Source of the DNA: Leptobacterium flavescens
Lineage (GTDB): Bacteria; Bacteroidota; Bacteroidia; Flavobacteriales; Flavobacteriaceae
Length of the DNA: 64,000 bases
NCBI RefSeq assembly: GCF_010671605.1
Contig: NZ_JAABOO010000002.1
Coordinates: forward strand, 62,001 to 126,000
Direction: 5' to 3'
A program made the translations under genes and the position numbers. The notes beneath the pieces were generated by a model. The model ran no database searches and had not been told where the DNA came from. It worked only from the letters and a program-made list of their open reading frames with translations. Position 1 is the first letter of the stretch. Every line of letters begins with the position of its first letter. Positions 37,384 to 46,631 of this stretch are shown here, piece after piece.

Positions 37384-37938
37384 TTAAAATTTAATTAGCC
37401 TGTAATTTTCGTTCTGCAATTGTACCAGAGCGGTCATGGCAGAAAGTGCAAATTGTATCTGAGGCAGGGCCTTTTCTTTGGAAATTCCCCTGTGGGCAGC
37501 TGTTTGCCCGCATAGTACGATCTTAACCCCGGCCTGATCCAGCTCTTTGATCAAAAGAGTATTCGGGTTATCGATCCCGAACTTAAGACGGTATTCCTTA
37601 TTGTTGAGGATATCCTGGGAAGCACTGCCGTGAATAACCAGGGCCACTTCCATATTTTCGGCTTTTACTCCGTTCTGAGCGTGGAGGTTCAGGAATCTTG
37701 CCGCTGTTTCTATAAGCGGATTCGTTTTATCATTGGCCTCAAATGTACGGTCAACATCAAACACAACACGTAGCGGATTTTGGGTATCGGTCTTAAAATC
37801 AACATCTTTAACGGTGTAAACGTATCCGTAATTTTTAATCACCGGGCCGGCCTCTCTTTTTTGCTCCTGGCCGAAAATGGAAAATACATTTATAAGAGCT
37901 AAAAAAATCCCGAAATGTTTGAAGTTCATATTGTGCAT
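37384..37938 (-). CDS. DsrE-like protein, secreted
   Basis: 184 aa. Signal peptide 'FGIFLALINVFSIFGQEQ'. The C-terminal part has the DsrE/DsrF/YchN alpha-beta layout: 'RVVFDVDRTFE', 'MEVALVIHGSASQDILN', 'LIKELDQAGVKIVLCGQTAA' with a conserved-position Cys, and 'LPQIQFALSAMTALVQLQNE'. The family includes sulfur-transfer proteins, but exported versions in Bacteroidota are uncharacterised. It heads the putative operon with the M20 amidohydrolase and FMN enzyme. Confidence 0.82.
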   Translation of the reverse strand: MHNMNFKHFGIFLALINVFSIFGQEQKREAGPVIKNYGYVYTVKDVDFKTDTQNPLRVVFDVDRTFEANDKTNPLIETAARFLNLHAQNGVKAENMEVALVIHGSASQDILNNKEYRLKFGIDNPNTLLIKELDQAGVKIVLCGQTAAHRGISKEKALPQIQFALSAMTALVQLQNENYRLIKF

Positions 37939-38062
37939 TTATGCCTTAAAGATATTAAAATATTGTTTCAATAGCTGTTTATAACTATTTATTCAATAGC
38001 TTAATTATATCTCCGGATATGGTTAAATTCACACTTTGATTAATGCTATAAGAAGAAGTGCC

Positions 38063-40390
38063 TTGGAACAGTATATTAATGAATTAAATGATGCACAAAA
38101 AGCCCCTGTACTTCACAAGGAAGGCCCTTTAATGGTTATTGCAGGTGCCGGTTCGGGGAAGACCCGTGTTCTTACCTATAGAATTGCATACCTGATGAGT
38201 CAGGGAGTGGATGCTTTTAATATCCTGGCCCTGACCTTTACCAATAAAGCAGCCCGGGAAATGAAAAAGCGTATTGCCGATATTGTCGGGAATTCGGAAG
38301 CAAAGAACCTGTGGATGGGAACCTTTCACTCGGTCTTTGCCAAGATCCTTCGCTTTGAAGCAGATAAGCTGGGTTACCCAAGCAACTTTACGATCTATGA
38401 TACCCAGGATTCCCAGCGTCTTATCTCTTCCATTATAAAGGAGATGAGCCTGGATAAGGATGTCTATAAATACAAGCAGGTACAGTCCAGGATATCCTCC
38501 TATAAAAACAGCCTGATAACGGTAAAAGCCTATTTTAATAACCCGGAACTGGTAGAAGCCGATGCCATGGCCAAACGCCCGAGGATGGGAGATATCTATA
38601 AGGAATATGTGGAACGCTGTTTTAAGGCAGGAGCCATGGACTTTGACGATCTGCTTTTAAAGACCAATGAACTGCTTACCCGTTTTCCGGATGTACTGAT
38701 GAAATACCAGGACCGGTTCAGATATATCCTGGTGGATGAGTACCAGGATACGAATCACTCTCAGTACCTGATCGTTCGTGCATTGTCAGATCGTTTTCAG
38801 AACATCTGTGTGGTGGGAGATGATGCACAGAGTATATATGCCTTCCGCGGAGCGAACATCAATAATATCCTGAACTATCAGAAAGACTACGACAATGTAA
38901 AAGTATACAGGCTGGAACAGAATTACCGCTCTACACAGAACATTGTTAAAGCTGCCAACTCCATTATCGAAAAGAACAAGAGCAGACTGGATAAGGTGGT
39001 GTGGACAGAAAACGAAGATGGCCCGCAGATAAAAGTACACCGCTCGGTAACCGATGCGGAAGAAGGACGCTTTGTGTCCAGTTCTATTTTCGACAATAAA
39101 ATGCAGCATCAACTGCCCAACGGTCATTTTGCGGTACTCTACAGGACCAACTCACAGTCCAGGGCCATAGAAGATGCGTTGCGTAAAAAAGATATTCCCT
39201 ACAGGATCTATGGAGGCCTCTCTTTCTATCAGAGGAAGGAGATCAAAGATGTACTGGGTTATCTGCGCCTGGTGATCAATCCCAAAGATGAGGAAGCCCT
39301 GAAAAGGGTTATTAATTTCCCGACCCGTGGAATAGGGCAGACTACCATGGATAAGCTTACGGTAGCAGCCAATCATTACGGAAGAGCGATTTTTGAGGTG
39401 ATGGAAAACCTCGATAAGATAGACCTTAAGATCAATTCGGGTACCAAAAGGAAACTGGATGATTTTGTGACCATGATAAAGAGCTTCCAGATCACCAATC
39501 AGGCTTCGGATGCTTTTGTCCTGGCAGAGCAGGTTGCCAAGAAGACCGGGATCCTTCAGGAGTTTAAAAAGGACGGAACCCCCGAGGGGATCGCCCGTAT
39601 GGAGAATGTGGAGGAATTGTTAAACGGGATCAAGGACTTTGTGGAAGGGCAGAAGGAGCTGGCAGATGCCACCGGATCCATGGCTGAATTCCTGGAAGAT
39701 GTAGCCCTGGCTACCGACCTGGATAAGGATACGGGAGATGACGACCGGGTTGCCCTGATGACCATTCACCTGGCTAAGGGACTTGAATTTCCCTATGTGT
39801 ATATCGTAGGGATGGAGGAAGACCTGTTCCCTTCGGCAATGAGTATGAATACCCGTAGTGAACTGGAAGAGGAAAGACGCTTGTTTTATGTGGCACTGAC
39901 AAGGGCAGAGAAACAGGCCTACCTTACCTATACCCAGAGCAGATACCGATGGGGGAAACTGATAGATGCCGAACCTAGTCGCTTTATAGAAGAGATAGAC
40001 GATCAGTATCTGGAATATATCACCCCGGTAGAGACGAATTACCGTTTTAAACCCATGATAGATTCCGATATCTTCGGAGAGGTCGATAAGAGTAAGCTAA
40101 GGCTTAAAAAACCCGTTTCGAGCACACCTCCAGGCAAAAAGGGCCCTACCGAATCCCAGTTAAGAAAACTGCGCAAACTAAAACCGGAGCTCGATCAGCC
40201 GGTGGGGAACACCAACCTGTTTGATGGCGACCTTACGGTGGGTACCCTGGTGTCACACACCCGTTTCGGAAAGGGAGAAATAGTGCGAATGGAAGGAGTG
40301 GGTAATGATAAAAAGGCCGAGATCAAGTTCGAGAACGGCGGTATTAAAAAGCTGCTGCTGCGCTTTGCCAAGCTGAATATAATAGGCTAA
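38063..40390 (+). CDS. UvrD/PcrA-type superfamily 1A DNA helicase
   Basis: 775 aa from a TTG start that opens 'MEQYINELNDAQKAP', the family's normal N-terminus. A TTG 27 bases upstream is in frame, but it is part of ACACTTTG (38029-38036), which resembles the -7 box, so I prefer the later start. Motifs: Q motif 'LNDAQKAPV', Walker A 'VIAGAGSGKTRVLTYRIAYL', 'TFTNKAAREMKKR', Walker B 'ILVDEYQDTNHSQY', 'VGDDAQSIYAFRGA', 'YRSTQNIV', 'LMTIHLAKGLEFPYVYIVGM' and 'RRLFYVALTRAEKQ'. The C-terminal tail has the PcrA-type Tudor-like RNA-polymerase-binding domain ('HTRFGKGEIVRMEG'). Confidence 0.95.
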   Translation: MEQYINELNDAQKAPVLHKEGPLMVIAGAGSGKTRVLTYRIAYLMSQGVDAFNILALTFTNKAAREMKKRIADIVGNSEAKNLWMGTFHSVFAKILRFEADKLGYPSNFTIYDTQDSQRLISSIIKEMSLDKDVYKYKQVQSRISSYKNSLITVKAYFNNPELVEADAMAKRPRMGDIYKEYVERCFKAGAMDFDDLLLKTNELLTRFPDVLMKYQDRFRYILVDEYQDTNHSQYLIVRALSDRFQNICVVGDDAQSIYAFRGANINNILNYQKDYDNVKVYRLEQNYRSTQNIVKAANSIIEKNKSRLDKVVWTENEDGPQIKVHRSVTDAEEGRFVSSSIFDNKMQHQLPNGHFAVLYRTNSQSRAIEDALRKKDIPYRIYGGLSFYQRKEIKDVLGYLRLVINPKDEEALKRVINFPTRGIGQTTMDKLTVAANHYGRAIFEVMENLDKIDLKINSGTKRKLDDFVTMIKSFQITNQASDAFVLAEQVAKKTGILQEFKKDGTPEGIARMENVEELLNGIKDFVEGQKELADATGSMAEFLEDVALATDLDKDTGDDDRVALMTIHLAKGLEFPYVYIVGMEEDLFPSAMSMNTRSELEEERRLFYVALTRAEKQAYLTYTQSRYRWGKLIDAEPSRFIEEIDDQYLEYITPVETNYRFKPMIDSDIFGEVDKSKLRLKKPVSSTPPGKKGPTESQLRKLRKLKPELDQPVGNTNLFDGDLTVGTLVSHTRFGKGEIVRMEGVGNDKKAEIKFENGGIKKLLLRFAKLNIIG

Positions 40391-40391
40391 A

Positions 40392-41363
40392 TTATTTCCT
40401 GACCATACAGACCGAATTCACGTTGTGGTCCTTGTCGTATTCCTTAACCGGATTTACAGGATCGAGGATCCATTGGTCGTCTACAATAAACTTATAGTGG
40501 TGTTTGCCTGCTGAGAGCCAGATGGTATATTTCCATCCGTCATCGGTTCTTTCCATCCTGCATTCGTCTTCAGACCAGTTGTTAAACGAACCTGAAAGAA
40601 TGATCTTTTCAGCATCCGCGTAGCCCTGAAGATGGAAGGTCACTTCCTTTTTAATATCGATCACCGAATTGTAGCTCCCGTATTGGTTACGTACTTTTTG
40701 CGGGTTGGCCTGGTCTTCCATCCACTCCCCATCTACAATAAACTTGTACTCATAGGTTCCGGGTTTTATCTGAAGTTTTAATTCCCATCCGCCTTCAACC
40801 TTATCCATCGCAAAGAACTTTTCATCCCATTTATTAAAGGAGCCGCTTAAAACCACTTTACGGGCGTCTTCGTGCCCGCTGAGCCTGAAGGTAGCATTCC
40901 CGTCCTTATCCGGATAAGCAGCAAACATCTTTAAGTTGTATACATAGAGGGGATGCCCGCTTTCGGATGTAGCCGGAACCGCATTATTCATATTCCCGGA
41001 CGGCTCTGCCCAGAACTGATTGTTGATGATAAATTTAAACTCCCAGGAGAAATCATCGTTAAAATCGTGAAGGCTCTTTCTTAGCTCATAACGGTTCTCA
41101 TCTATTTTAACCATTCTCCATTTATCCCTGGACCAGTTGTTGAACTCTCCCGAAACCACTACATTCTCTATATCCAGATCGTCAAAATCCCGTTTTTCCC
41201 TGCGGCGGTCGCGGGTAACCTCTGTATAATCCCTCTTATCGAAAACAAAGACCACCTCATTTCCTTCAATGCGGTAGCCCTTCATCTTTTTGTCCTGCGC
41301 ATAAGCGTAAGACGAAAGGATCAGGAGGATCACAGAGATGCTATGTACGATTAACTTTTTCAT
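40392..41363 (-). CDS. Secreted protein with three CBM48/AMPK-type glycogen-binding domains
   Basis: 323 aa. Signal peptide 'VILLILSSYAYAQDKK'. Three E-set domains follow, each with the CBM48-style 'VVSGEFNNWSRDKWRMVK' (first), 'VVLSGSFNKWDEKFFAMDKV' (second) and 'IILSGSFNNWSEDECRMERT' (third), each closing with 'YKFIVDG/DxW'. CBM48 modules bind alpha-glucans or serve as protein scaffolds. No catalytic domain is attached, so this is probably a carbohydrate-binding or scaffold protein. The gene overlaps the upstream retropepsin-like gene by four bases (ATGA), suggesting coupled translation. Function is inferred only. Confidence 0.85.
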   Translation of the reverse strand: MKKLIVHSISVILLILSSYAYAQDKKMKGYRIEGNEVVFVFDKRDYTEVTRDRRREKRDFDDLDIENVVVSGEFNNWSRDKWRMVKIDENRYELRKSLHDFNDDFSWEFKFIINNQFWAEPSGNMNNAVPATSESGHPLYVYNLKMFAAYPDKDGNATFRLSGHEDARKVVLSGSFNKWDEKFFAMDKVEGGWELKLQIKPGTYEYKFIVDGEWMEDQANPQKVRNQYGSYNSVIDIKKEVTFHLQGYADAEKIILSGSFNNWSEDECRMERTDDGWKYTIWLSAGKHHYKFIVDDQWILDPVNPVKEYDKDHNVNSVCMVRK

Positions 41364-42319
41364 TGTCCCGTTATCGGATATTTGACAAAATACAGTTTTT
41401 CCTTTTTATAATTAATGATCGTCCTCTTGTATTTGAGGAACTCATATCCCAGAACCCCGTCCAGGGAGGTTCCGTACGCTTCATTCATTTTCCGGAGGTT
41501 GGTAAGGATGGTCCTCATGGGACCCACATACACGGTCTCACTTAGTTTTACCCTTCTCAATTTCCCTGCCAGAACCTCGATCTTCCGGTTTCCGGCCCCC
41601 ATTAGTTTCAGCCTTCGTTCGGGCGTAAAATGCTTCAGGGCCTTTTTACCGACGCTCTTATTTATCTGGTTGAACTCCGCTCCGCTGTCCAGGCCGAATT
41701 TAACCTTTTGCTCCCCGATCCAGCCGTTCACCACGATGGTATGTTTTACCAATCTGAAATCAAGACTGTCGGTAATTTTCTCCAAATATACTTTAGAATC
41801 CAGTTTTTTCCCGTCTTTATCGACTTTAGTTAAGGTGATCTGATTCAGGAAAAGATCTATAAATACCTCGTAATCCTTCAACACACTAAAACCGATGATC
41901 CCAAGCAGGTGCATCTTTTTGCTTTTCTCTATATGGGAAAGGTTTATGATATTGGAATGTACCCGGTTCAGGCTGAGGTTATGCAGTAAAAAACTGTTCA
42001 GGGTCCGCTCTACGGGATTGTCTACGATCTCCATGACCCCGCTTGTTTTTCTGGAGGAGGTCTGCAGCTCGGAATACACCGGAAAATGTACCTTGTTAAG
42101 AATAAGGGTCTCACTGCCGGTATCTATGATAAAGTTGCCCTTTTTATCGTAGAGTTCGGCCTCTACCACAATAAGGTGGTCTACAAGCTTAAAGGGGATC
42201 CTGGCCGTATGTTCGTTAATGATCTCAGCTTTGGTAAAGACAATAGACTCCGAAGGATTGGCAAAAAGCCCCCGGGAGAAGATCATAAATAACAATATAA
42301 AAGCATGCTTAGGCCCCAT
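41360..42319 (-). CDS. Secreted retropepsin-like aspartic protease
   Basis: 319 aa from the second Met ('MGPKHAFILLFMIFSRGLF'), which opens a proper signal peptide; a start seven codons upstream would add charged residues before it. Two aspartic protease-like halves are present: 'NFIIDTGSETLILNKV' and 'VKFGLDSGAEFNQINKSV', giving DTG and DSG pairs as in the gag-asp/pepsin-retropepsin family. C-terminal strands 'SLDGVLGYEFLKYKRTIINY' are typical. It may process partner proteins in the periplasm. The four-base overlap with the CBM48 gene ties the two together. Confidence 0.85.
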   Translation of the reverse strand: MGPKHAFILLFMIFSRGLFANPSESIVFTKAEIINEHTARIPFKLVDHLIVVEAELYDKKGNFIIDTGSETLILNKVHFPVYSELQTSSRKTSGVMEIVDNPVERTLNSFLLHNLSLNRVHSNIINLSHIEKSKKMHLLGIIGFSVLKDYEVFIDLFLNQITLTKVDKDGKKLDSKVYLEKITDSLDFRLVKHTIVVNGWIGEQKVKFGLDSGAEFNQINKSVGKKALKHFTPERRLKLMGAGNRKIEVLAGKLRRVKLSETVYVGPMRTILTNLRKMNEAYGTSLDGVLGYEFLKYKRTIINYKKEKLYFVKYPITGQ

Positions 42320-42506
42320 GTTAAAATAGACTTCTACCACAGGGAAATGTTACACACTTTTAGATAATATTATGATATAGATATGGAAAAGAATTAAATA
42401 TGTCGGATAATCCCCAAAAGGCACTAAAATTAACTGTTTTCAGTACGAAAAGTATTAATTTAGTGCTTTCAAATCGCATCGAGCTCAATTAAACAGATCA
42501 GACCCT

Positions 42507-43130
42507 ATGGCGCAGTTGATTAAAATTTATGAAGAGAACCCTAATCCGAGGGAAATAGAGAAGGTGGTAGCGGTACTCCGCAAAGGGGGACTGGTCATTT
42601 ATCCTACCGATACGGTTTACGGTCTGGGCTGTGATATCTCCAATACCAAGGCCCTGGAGAAAATTGCCAGGATAAAGGGGGTAAAGCTCGACAAAGCCAA
42701 TTTTTCCTTTGTATGTGCAGATCTGAGCAATCTGTCTGATTATATCCGTCAGATAGACACTTCTACCTTTAAAATATTAAAACGGGCGCTACCGGGACCC
42801 TATACTTTTGTCCTTCCCGGGAACAACAATTTGCCCAAGCACTTTAAAAAGAAAAAGACGGTGGGGATCAGGGTGCCCGATAACAACATTGCCAGGCTGC
42901 TGGTAGAGCAGTTGGGTAATCCTATCGTATCGACCTCTATCTACGATGAGGACGAACTCCTGGAATATACTACAGATCCGGAACTGATCCTGGAAAAATG
43001 GGATAACCTGGTAGATGTGGTGATCGACGGGGGGTACGGAGATAATGTGGCTTCTACAGTCATCGATCTTTCCGAAGACGAACCCATTGTTATCAGGGAA
43101 GGGAAGGGAGATACCGATATCTTAAACTAA
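42507..43130 (+). CDS. L-threonylcarbamoyladenylate synthase (Sua5/YrdC family)
   Basis: 207 aa. YrdC fold: 'LRKGGLVIYPTDTVYGLGCD', 'IARIKGVKLDKANFSFVCAD', 'KRALPGPYTFVLPGNN', 'TVGIRVPDNNIARLLVEQLG' and 'GDNVASTVIDLSEDEPIVIR'. It makes threonylcarbamoyl-AMP from threonine, bicarbonate and ATP for the t6A modification of tRNAs reading ANN codons. The length fits TsaC/YrdC without the long Sua5 C-domain. A TAATTTAG box at about 42461 is a weak -7 candidate. A terminator follows, shared with the opposing OmpA gene. Confidence 0.94.
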   Translation: MAQLIKIYEENPNPREIEKVVAVLRKGGLVIYPTDTVYGLGCDISNTKALEKIARIKGVKLDKANFSFVCADLSNLSDYIRQIDTSTFKILKRALPGPYTFVLPGNNNLPKHFKKKKTVGIRVPDNNIARLLVEQLGNPIVSTSIYDEDELLEYTTDPELILEKWDNLVDVVIDGGYGDNVASTVIDLSEDEPIVIREGKGDTDILN

Positions 43131-43142
43131 AACATACGGCAT

Positions 43143-43178
43143 AAAAAAAGTCCCGACAATAGGTCAGGACTTTTTAAT
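43143..43178. terminator. Bidirectional terminator between Sua5 and OmpA genes
   Basis: AAAAGTCC-C-GAC / GTC-A-GGACTTTT around a short AATAG loop (43145-43175) with A run on the left and T run on the right. Confidence 0.88.
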
Positions 43179-43193
43179 ATTATATAAGGTGTT

Positions 43194-44060
43194 TTACTTT
43201 CCTTTTTCAGCAGCTTCTTTCATTCCTTCATCGATCAGGTTATAGAACTGATCCAGTTTAGGAAGTACAACGATCCTTGTTCTTCTGTTCTTAGATCTTC
43301 CGCCTGCATCGTCGTTAGATGCAACAGGTACATAGTAACTTCTTCCGGCAGCAGTCATACGCTGAGGGCTTACCCCAAAGTCTTTTTGAAGTACTCTAAC
43401 AACCGAAGTAGCTCTCTTTACACTAAGATCCCAGTTGTCTAACAATACGTCATTTTTGATCGGTACATTATCTGTATGACCTTCTACTAAGAATTCGAAG
43501 TCAGGCTTGTTCTTAACAACAGTTGCAACTTTACCTAATACTTCTTTTGCTCTTGCCGTAACTGTGTAGCTACCGCTCTTAAACAGAAGTTTGTCTGAAA
43601 TAGAAACGTATACCACTCCTTTTTCAACATTTACTTCAATATCTTCGTCAGATAAGTTTCCTAATACTCCTTTTAAACTTGTTACCAAGGCAAGGGTTAC
43701 AGAATCTTTTCTGGTAATAGCGTCTTGTAAACGCGTAATTCTTAAATCTTTTTCCTGAAGGCTTTCCAAAGATTTTTCAAGGTTTTCCGCACCTTTTTGA
43801 GTCAAAGTGGTAAGATTTCCTACATTATTTATCAGTTCCTGGTTGTTTGCTTTAAGCACTCCAACCTGATCTCTCAAACTTGCATTTGTAGCGGCTAATG
43901 ATGCCTTTTCAGTCTCGCAAGAATTTAGTTTAACGGTCGCAGAATTTAATAAATCCTGTGTTTCTTTTTGTTTGGCCTCCAAATCAGCGAATTTCTTTTG
44001 TGAAACACATGATGTTAAAAAAATGGCGGCACTGGCACCGAGTAAAACAATTTTCTTCAT
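43194..44060 (-). CDS. OmpA/MotB-family lipoprotein with coiled coil
   Basis: 288 aa. Lipobox 'AAIFLTSCVSQKKF' (Cys about 18). Residues 20-120 are a coiled coil ('LEAKQKETQDLLNSATVKL', 'LQEKDLRITRLQDAITRKDS'), and the C-terminal OmpA domain (about 150-270) has 'LLFKSGSYTVTARAKEVLGK', 'FEFLVEGHTDNVPI' and 'WDLSVKRATSVVRVL', ending 'SKNRRTRIVVLPK', the diaminopimelate-binding motifs. It probably tethers the outer membrane to peptidoglycan. A full -7 box TAATTTTG lies at 44096-44103 (minus strand). Confidence 0.95.
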   Translation of the reverse strand: MKKIVLLGASAAIFLTSCVSQKKFADLEAKQKETQDLLNSATVKLNSCETEKASLAATNASLRDQVGVLKANNQELINNVGNLTTLTQKGAENLEKSLESLQEKDLRITRLQDAITRKDSVTLALVTSLKGVLGNLSDEDIEVNVEKGVVYVSISDKLLFKSGSYTVTARAKEVLGKVATVVKNKPDFEFLVEGHTDNVPIKNDVLLDNWDLSVKRATSVVRVLQKDFGVSPQRMTAAGRSYYVPVASNDDAGGRSKNRRTRIVVLPKLDQFYNLIDEGMKEAAEKGK

Positions 44061-44095
44061 AATTCTTTAAAATGGTTTTTTTAAAATGTATAATT

Positions 44096-44103
44096 CAAAA
44101 TTA
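44096..44103 (-). promoter_or_regulatory. -7 element of the OmpA-family gene
   Basis: Minus strand TAATTTTG, exact TAnnTTTG match, 36 bases before the start codon; -33 element not clear. Confidence 0.45.
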
Positions 44104-44136
44104 TTAAAATGTTAGGTTCTGCTTATGCGCTTAGAG

Positions 44137-45138
44137 TTAATCTTTTATTAAATTGTTAAATTTCTTTTCATTAAGTACGAAGTAGGACCAGACTATAGAT
44201 GTTTTACTGAAATATTTTTTTCGTTTGGGGATGACACCTCTCTTCTTAAAAATCCTCTTCAGCCTGAGGTAGAAGCTGAAATGAGCCTTCAAGATAGCAA
44301 AAAAATGTCCAAACTTAAACTGAAGAATAAAACGGAGTCCGGCTATCCCGTCCAGGACAAGCCTGGCAAAGAGAATAGGGAACACTTTCCGCTTCGGTAG
44401 GTTCTTGGTTATGGAGAATAAAGAGTTCCTGAAATTGAGGAAAGTTTTCTGAGGGTTCATATTGCTGAGGGTGGCCCCGCCCACATGATAAACTTTGGAG
44501 CTCCCCACATAAAGGATCTTGTAATCCTGGTTCTTTACCCTCCAGCAGAAGTCTATTTCTTCCTGATGGGCAAAGTATTCCTCATCAAAGCCACATAATT
44601 CCCAGAAAACAATGCTCCTTACAAAGAGGCAGGCTCCGGAGGCCCAGAAAATATCGATGGTATCGTCGTACTGCCCTTCGTCCTTTTCCAGCGACTGGAA
44701 TACGCGGCCCCTGCAGAAGGGATAACCAAAGAGGTCTATAAAACCTCCGGCTGCTCCGGCATACTCAAAGTACTCCTTTCTTTTATAGTCTAATATTTTA
44801 GGCTGTATAATTGCAATATTACGATTCGACTCGAAAGCGGTATTTATCGGGTCCAGCCAGCCTTCGGTAACTTCCACATCAGAATTCAGCAGGCAGTACA
44901 CATCGGTATCTATATGCTGAAGGGCATCGTTATAACCCTTGGCATAACCTCCGTTTTCTTTGTTCTGCACAATTTTTACCTGCGGATACTGCTCCCGGAT
45001 GAATGCCACAGAATCGTCGGTAGAGGCATTGTCGGCCACATAAATATCGGCGCCTTCAGAATGCGCTATGACCGAGGGCAGGAACTGCTCCAGTAATTGC
45101 TTTCCGTTCCAGTTTAATATGACAATTGCAAATCTCAT
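44137..45138 (-). CDS. Glycosyltransferase family 2
   Basis: 333 aa. GT-A fold: 'IVILNWNGKQLLEQFLPSVI', 'IYVADNASTDDSVAFIREQ', 'NGGYAKGYNDALQ' and the DxD-like 'VYCLLNSDVEVTEGWLDP'. Later conserved 'WASGACLFVRSIVFWELCGF' followed by 'DEEYFAHQEEIDFCWRVKN' is the acceptor/base region of rhamnosyl-type transferases (WsaE/RfbF-like). The C-terminal tail is basic and hydrophobic, perhaps membrane-associated. It transfers a sugar onto an envelope or surface glycan; donor unknown. It is co-directional with the HsdR-N-like gene 15 bases upstream. Confidence 0.92.
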   Translation of the reverse strand: MRFAIVILNWNGKQLLEQFLPSVIAHSEGADIYVADNASTDDSVAFIREQYPQVKIVQNKENGGYAKGYNDALQHIDTDVYCLLNSDVEVTEGWLDPINTAFESNRNIAIIQPKILDYKRKEYFEYAGAAGGFIDLFGYPFCRGRVFQSLEKDEGQYDDTIDIFWASGACLFVRSIVFWELCGFDEEYFAHQEEIDFCWRVKNQDYKILYVGSSKVYHVGGATLSNMNPQKTFLNFRNSLFSITKNLPKRKVFPILFARLVLDGIAGLRFILQFKFGHFFAILKAHFSFYLRLKRIFKKRGVIPKRKKYFSKTSIVWSYFVLNEKKFNNLIKD

Positions 45139-45153
45139 GATAGAAGTTGCAAA

Positions 45154-45600
45154 TTAACGGATATAGGATGGAATTTCCTCTAAAAAAATATACTTTTCGA
45201 GTTTGTAATCCATTTTGCAGTACACATGGCGGAGTCCGTTGGTCAGCATCAGATATTCTGCGTTTACCGTGCTGTTGTACCGTGCTATCTGATCGAAGGT
45301 TTTCTGATCTATAGCAACCGAAGGCGCCTTGCATTCTACAATAATATAGATACTGCCGTCCGGCCGGAAAACAACAATGTCGTAACGTTTATTAAGTCCG
45401 TTTACCTTAATTTCCTTTTCCACATTGATGAGGGAGAGCGGAAATTTTTTCTCTTCAACCAGGTAATGAACCACATGCTGGCGTACCCATTCTTCCGGTT
45501 GTAGCAACACAAATTTTTTACGGACAACATCAAAAATATGGAGTTTATTTTCGCTATTTTTGAAACGGAACTGATATGTAGGAAAGTTCAATTGCTGCAT
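45154..45600 (-). CDS. HsdR N-terminal domain-like (PD-(D/E)xK) protein
   Basis: 148 aa from 'MQQLNFPTYQFRFKNSENKL'; an earlier ATG would overlap the start of the divergent holA gene. It matches the small Bacteroidota family annotated as type I restriction enzyme HsdR N-terminal domain protein: 'KLHIFDVVRKKFVLLQPEEW', 'VRQHVVHYLVEEKKFP', 'RYDIVVFRPDGSIYIIVECK' with the D...ExK metal motif, then 'QIARYNSTVNAEYLMLTNG'. Nuclease fold is inferred; no companion restriction genes are nearby. In my recollection this gene is commonly found next to holA in the phylum, so it is likely a housekeeping gene rather than mobile. Confidence 0.85.
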   Translation of the reverse strand: MQQLNFPTYQFRFKNSENKLHIFDVVRKKFVLLQPEEWVRQHVVHYLVEEKKFPLSLINVEKEIKVNGLNKRYDIVVFRPDGSIYIIVECKAPSVAIDQKTFDQIARYNSTVNAEYLMLTNGLRHVYCKMDYKLEKYIFLEEIPSYIR

Positions 45601-45626
45601 CACACAAAAATGAGGATTTTTTTTCA

Positions 45627-46631
45627 ATGGACGAAGTAAAACAGCTGGTAACCGACATTAGAAATGGCACCCTGAAACCCATCTATTTTTTAATGGGGGC
45701 CGAGCCTTACTATATAGACAGAATAGCCGATTATATTGAGGGGAATATCCTCTCCGAAGAAGAGAAAGGCTTTAACCAGATGGTACTTTACGGGCGTGAT
45801 GTAAGTGTAGACGATATTATAAGCAATGCCAAGCGTTATCCTATGATGGCCGAACACCAGGTGGTGATCGTAAAGGAAGCACAGGAGCTTTCCCGAACCA
45901 TCGAGAACCTGGCATCCTATGCCGAGAACCCTCAGCCAACAACCATTCTTGTTCTCTGCTATAAATACAAGACCATAGACAAGCGTAAGAAACTCTATAA
46001 GGCCGTTCAGAGATCCGGAGTTATCTATGAGAGTAAAAAACTGTACGAGAACCAGGTAGGAGAGTGGATACGCAGGGTACTGGCCGGAAAGAAATATAGC
46101 ATTTCTCCCAAGGCCAGCCAGATGCTGGTGGAATTCCTGGGTACCGATCTGAGCAAGATAAATAACGAACTGGAAAAACTACAGCTTATCCTGCCGCAGG
46201 GAAGCCAGATCACTCCCGAGCTTATAGAAGAGAATATTGGGATCAGTAAGGATTACAATAATTTTGAGTTGAGAAAGGCCATAGGGGAGCGCGATATGAC
46301 CAAGGCCACGCGTATCATTAATTACTTTGCGCAGAACCCCAGAGATAATCCTATGGTGGTAACCATTGCGCTTTTACATAATTTCTTTTCCCAACTGTTG
46401 CAGTATCACGGCCTGACAGACCACAGCCAGAAAAGTGTGGCCTCTGCATTAAAGATCAACCCGTATTTTGTGGGGGAGTACCAGTCGGCGGCACGTAACT
46501 ATCCCATGAAAAAGGTAAGCAAGGTCATTTCCTTTCTGCGCGATGCCGATGTAAAAAGTAAAGGGGTGGGAGCGTCCAATCTTCCGCAGGGCGATCTGCT
46601 TAAAGAACTCCTGGTAAAGGTGATGGCTTAA
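45627..46631 (+). CDS. holA: DNA polymerase III subunit delta
   Basis: 334 aa. HolA features: 'PIYFLMGAEPYYIDRIADYI', 'LVLCYKYKTIDKRKKLYKAV' followed by 'GVIYESKKLYENQV', 'LVEFLGTDLSKINNELEKLQ' and 'NFELRKAIGERDMTKATRII', with the C-terminal collar domain. It opens the sliding clamp as part of the clamp loader. Its stop overlaps by four bases with the stop of the ATP-grasp gene on the opposite strand. Confidence 0.95.
   Translation: MDEVKQLVTDIRNGTLKPIYFLMGAEPYYIDRIADYIEGNILSEEEKGFNQMVLYGRDVSVDDIISNAKRYPMMAEHQVVIVKEAQELSRTIENLASYAENPQPTTILVLCYKYKTIDKRKKLYKAVQRSGVIYESKKLYENQVGEWIRRVLAGKKYSISPKASQMLVEFLGTDLSKINNELEKLQLILPQGSQITPELIEENIGISKDYNNFELRKAIGERDMTKATRIINYFAQNPRDNPMVVTIALLHNFFSQLLQYHGLTDHSQKSVASALKINPYFVGEYQSAARNYPMKKVSKVISFLRDADVKSKGVGASNLPQGDLLKELLVKVMA

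Noticed and set aside
42320-42340. Upstream start for the retropepsin-like gene
   Set aside because: The additional residues precede a complete signal peptide that begins at the later Met.
45601-45627. Upstream start for the HsdR-N-like gene
   Set aside because: It would overlap the first codon of the divergent holA gene and adds non-conserved residues.
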